A model generated the notes under the pieces. It did not search any database and had not been told where the DNA came from. It saw only the letters and a list, made by a program, of their open reading frames with translations. From UBA11400 sp964550435 (GTDB lineage: Bacteria; Bacteroidota; Rhodothermia; Balneolales; HLUCCA01): a stretch of 64,000 bases of DNA. The stretch is from positions 1 through 64,000 of the forward strand of contig CAZJZI010000002.1 of the NCBI GenBank assembly GCA_964550435.1. Reading direction: 5' to 3'. The stretch's first letter is position 1. Every line of letters begins with the position of its first letter. Shown here one piece after another: positions 62,655 through 64,000 of this stretch. A program made the position numbers and the translations under genes.

Positions 62655-63218
62655 TTACACAGTCTGTCGTGCTACAAGGTTAAACAGTTCACTCTGGATC
62701 GACTGGCCTTTGTCGGCATTGTACCAAGCCTGAAGTTTGAGTGTGATTTCGTCATACACGGCGCCCTCGGACTTCATTTTGTTGAATATGGTCTGTGAAG
62801 CTACCGGACGTGGTCCCCAGGTAAACAAATCACTACCGCTAAAATCACGAGCGATCAGTTTTGGAATACTTTTCCCGCCATTTGTCAGATAGTTGTCGAT
62901 CAAGAATGGCTCAGAGTCTCTCAATTGAATCTCATAGGTAAGCTTCGGTGAGTTTTCAGCGATTGCGACCAAAAAAGGTATCGAATGTGCCGCATCTCCA
63001 CACCACGGTTCAGTGATGATAATCCAGTGTTGTGGCTCCTCAACGTCGTTAAGAGCATCGATCAAGTCGGGTTGGAGAAGCATAGATTTTGTCCAACGCG
63101 ACATTCTTGACTGGTTGAGCTTCACATAATTGATATAGGCAGGTTTGTTATAGGGTGCTGCCGGATTCTGTGCCGATAAAATGGTATCAAATAAGCTTAG
63201 ATATTCCTGATAATTCAT
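62655..63218 (-). CDS. Thioredoxin-like protein with single active-site cysteine
   Basis: A 187-residue thioredoxin-fold protein of the kind common in Bacteroidota: helical start, IIITEPWCGDAAHSIPFLVAIA near residue 67, SKPIPK-type turn (GGKSIPKLIARDFSG) near 115, and a helical end. The site reads CGDA, so the resolving cysteine of CxxC is missing and a dithiol-disulfide exchange is unlikely. Possibly a monothiol or adaptor protein. Single gene. Confidence 0.8.
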   Translation of the reverse strand: MNYQEYLSLFDTILSAQNPAAPYNKPAYINYVKLNQSRMSRWTKSMLLQPDLIDALNDVEEPQHWIIITEPWCGDAAHSIPFLVAIAENSPKLTYEIQLRDSEPFLIDNYLTNGGKSIPKLIARDFSGSDLFTWGPRPVASQTIFNKMKSEGAVYDEITLKLQAWYNADKGQSIQSELFNLVARQTV

Positions 63219-63679
63219 GATCTAACACCCTCTGTGTAAATAATAATTTTAAAATCTGTCAACTAATAGTTGTTCAAACAAATATACGAATAATTTAGTT
63301 CGAAAATAATATAAGATAATATTGTCTTAATTTGGTTGGTTGATTGTTTTCATCCGCTGAGTTTTGCTACACAAAAATAGACGTCTGAAATTCAATCAAC
63401 CAGCTTCCCAACTTAGTACGTGGTTATCGCTTACCGTTTTCGCTCACTTCGTTTAGGATTTTCGACCAAAGGCTGAATGGCTTTATCAATCATATCATAA
63501 GGAAGGGCCGTTTTCACTCATTGAGTTCGTGATTTACGTCAGTAGACTGCGCACCTAAAGGTGCTTGTGTACTTCCTTCAATTCTGTTTACAGTTTTCTG
63601 TTTTCTGATTGGAAACAAATATCCTGAATCTAAGTAGATTGTCTGTTGTTAAAATCATTCAGAAGTAAAGTTATATTTT
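63219..63679. other. Intergenic region with repeat patch 11
   Basis: 461 bp between divergent genes. The first 200 bp are AT-rich without visible features. From about 63420 to 63611 short words recur in 7-bp register (TTATCGC, TTACCGT, TTTCGCT, CACTTCG; TTTACAG, TTTTCTG, TTTTCTG), and the motif TTTTCRCTCAYT appears twice (63440 and 63512) as in the region near 22610. Confidence 0.6.
63420..63611. repeat. Heptad-repeat patch 11
   Basis: See the words listed for the enclosing intergenic region. TTATCGC followed 14 bp later by TTTCGCT occurs both here and at 22597-22617, in the same register. Confidence 0.55.
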
Positions 63680-64000
63680 ATGAAATTCTTCGAAATGCGC
63701 ATTCCACCCGTTGGGGTATTTTTGATTTGTGTCTCAATTATGTACCTCGTACAACGCTCAGCATTTACTGTCGAAATCGAATTACTTTATAAAATGATTT
63801 TTATAGGTCTGCTTGCACTTTTCGGAGCTTATGTAGCATTGATGGGAGTAGTACAGTTTAAGAATGCTCAAACAACGGTTAATCCTTTTACTCCTGAAAA
63901 CTCCTCAGTGTTAGTGACAACTGGAGTATATTCGTTGAGCAGAAATCCGATGTATTTAGGATTACTTTGTTATTTATTGGCATTATTTGTGTATTTCGCT
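63680..64000 (+). CDS. Isoprenylcysteine methyltransferase-like membrane protein, 5' part
   Basis: The first 107 codons of a protein cut by the window end. Three membrane helices (VGVFLICVSIMYLVQ, MIFIGLLALFGAYVALMGV, then GLLCYLLALFVYF) and the ICMT/PEMT-like signature TTGVYSLSRNPMYLGLL. Family members methylate carboxyl or amine groups of lipidic substrates using S-adenosylmethionine. The full C-terminal SAM-binding part lies outside the window. Confidence 0.8.
   Translation, partial: MKFFEMRIPPVGVFLICVSIMYLVQRSAFTVEIELLYKMIFIGLLALFGAYVALMGVVQFKNAQTTVNPFTPENSSVLVTTGVYSLSRNPMYLGLLCYLLALFVYFA

Overview
The window looks like a chromosomal contig from a Bacteroidota/Balneolota-type bacterium, most likely a marine Balneolales relative. 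That is my inference from gene content: an ECF sigma/FecR/SusC/SusD locus, a protein with a type IX secretion C-terminal domain containing NYPNPFNPST, a DUF6090 protein, DUF2490, LVIVD-type lipoproteins, several TTG starts and few strong Shine-Dalgarno sequences. Both ends cut genes (Omp85 barrel at the left, isoprenylcysteine methyltransferase-like protein at the right), and a 10-N assembly gap lies inside a histidine kinase gene at 32739-32748.

Layout. 1-5.6 kb: TamA/BamA-like barrel and TamB-like protein. 5.7-6.6 kb: Tat-exported metallo-beta-lactamase-fold protein on the minus strand. 6.9-18.2 kb: a polysaccharide-utilisation-type locus: ECF sigma factor, FecR anti-sigma, STN-containing SusC, SusD, two tandem secreted PIG-L deacetylases and a PcRGLX/YetA-like lyase-family lipoprotein. 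Two internal hairpins could graduate its expression. 18.6-24 kb: a secreted unknown, an LVIVD lipoprotein with a His/Met-rich DUF305 protein, tRNA-Pro(GGG) and malic enzyme. 24-37 kb: M1 peptidase joined to a barrel-like C-terminus, DUF6090, an SBP56/LVIVD-like lipoprotein, DUF2490, a PepSY-like protein, a VapBC-type pair, a five-GAF histidine kinase and NDH-2. 37-40 kb: the dnaX-ybaB-recR recombination/replication operon. 40.5-47 kb: pullulanase, CPBP-like membrane protein, CPA2 antiporter and a lipoprotein. 47-64 kb: T9SS cargo, DUF3267, esterase, MFS carrier, S10 peptidase, MtgA, P1 peptidase, GNAT, a membrane-protein/regulator module, reductase, Tricorn-like S41 protease, DUF1579 and thioredoxin-like proteins.

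The most unusual signal is not a gene. At least eleven places hold degenerate tandem words of exactly 7 bp (8 bp in two places), such as CCCACTN, GATGAGN, GAGCGGN, GTGNNCT and TTGATGA. Each patch mixes several unrelated words but keeps the 7-bp register, often with G-rich and C-rich halves facing each other. They fill gene junctions, abut start codons and, in dnaX, form a roughly 170-residue linker. Just upstream of that linker is an A10 run at which a shift into either other frame stops translation within three codons, so this dnaX probably yields a tau protein carrying the repeat-derived linker and a gamma-like protein lacking it. Heptanucleotide STRR repeats are known from heterocystous cyanobacteria; I know of no description of this behaviour in this lineage, but could not search.

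All functions are assigned by reading translated sequences; no database search was possible.
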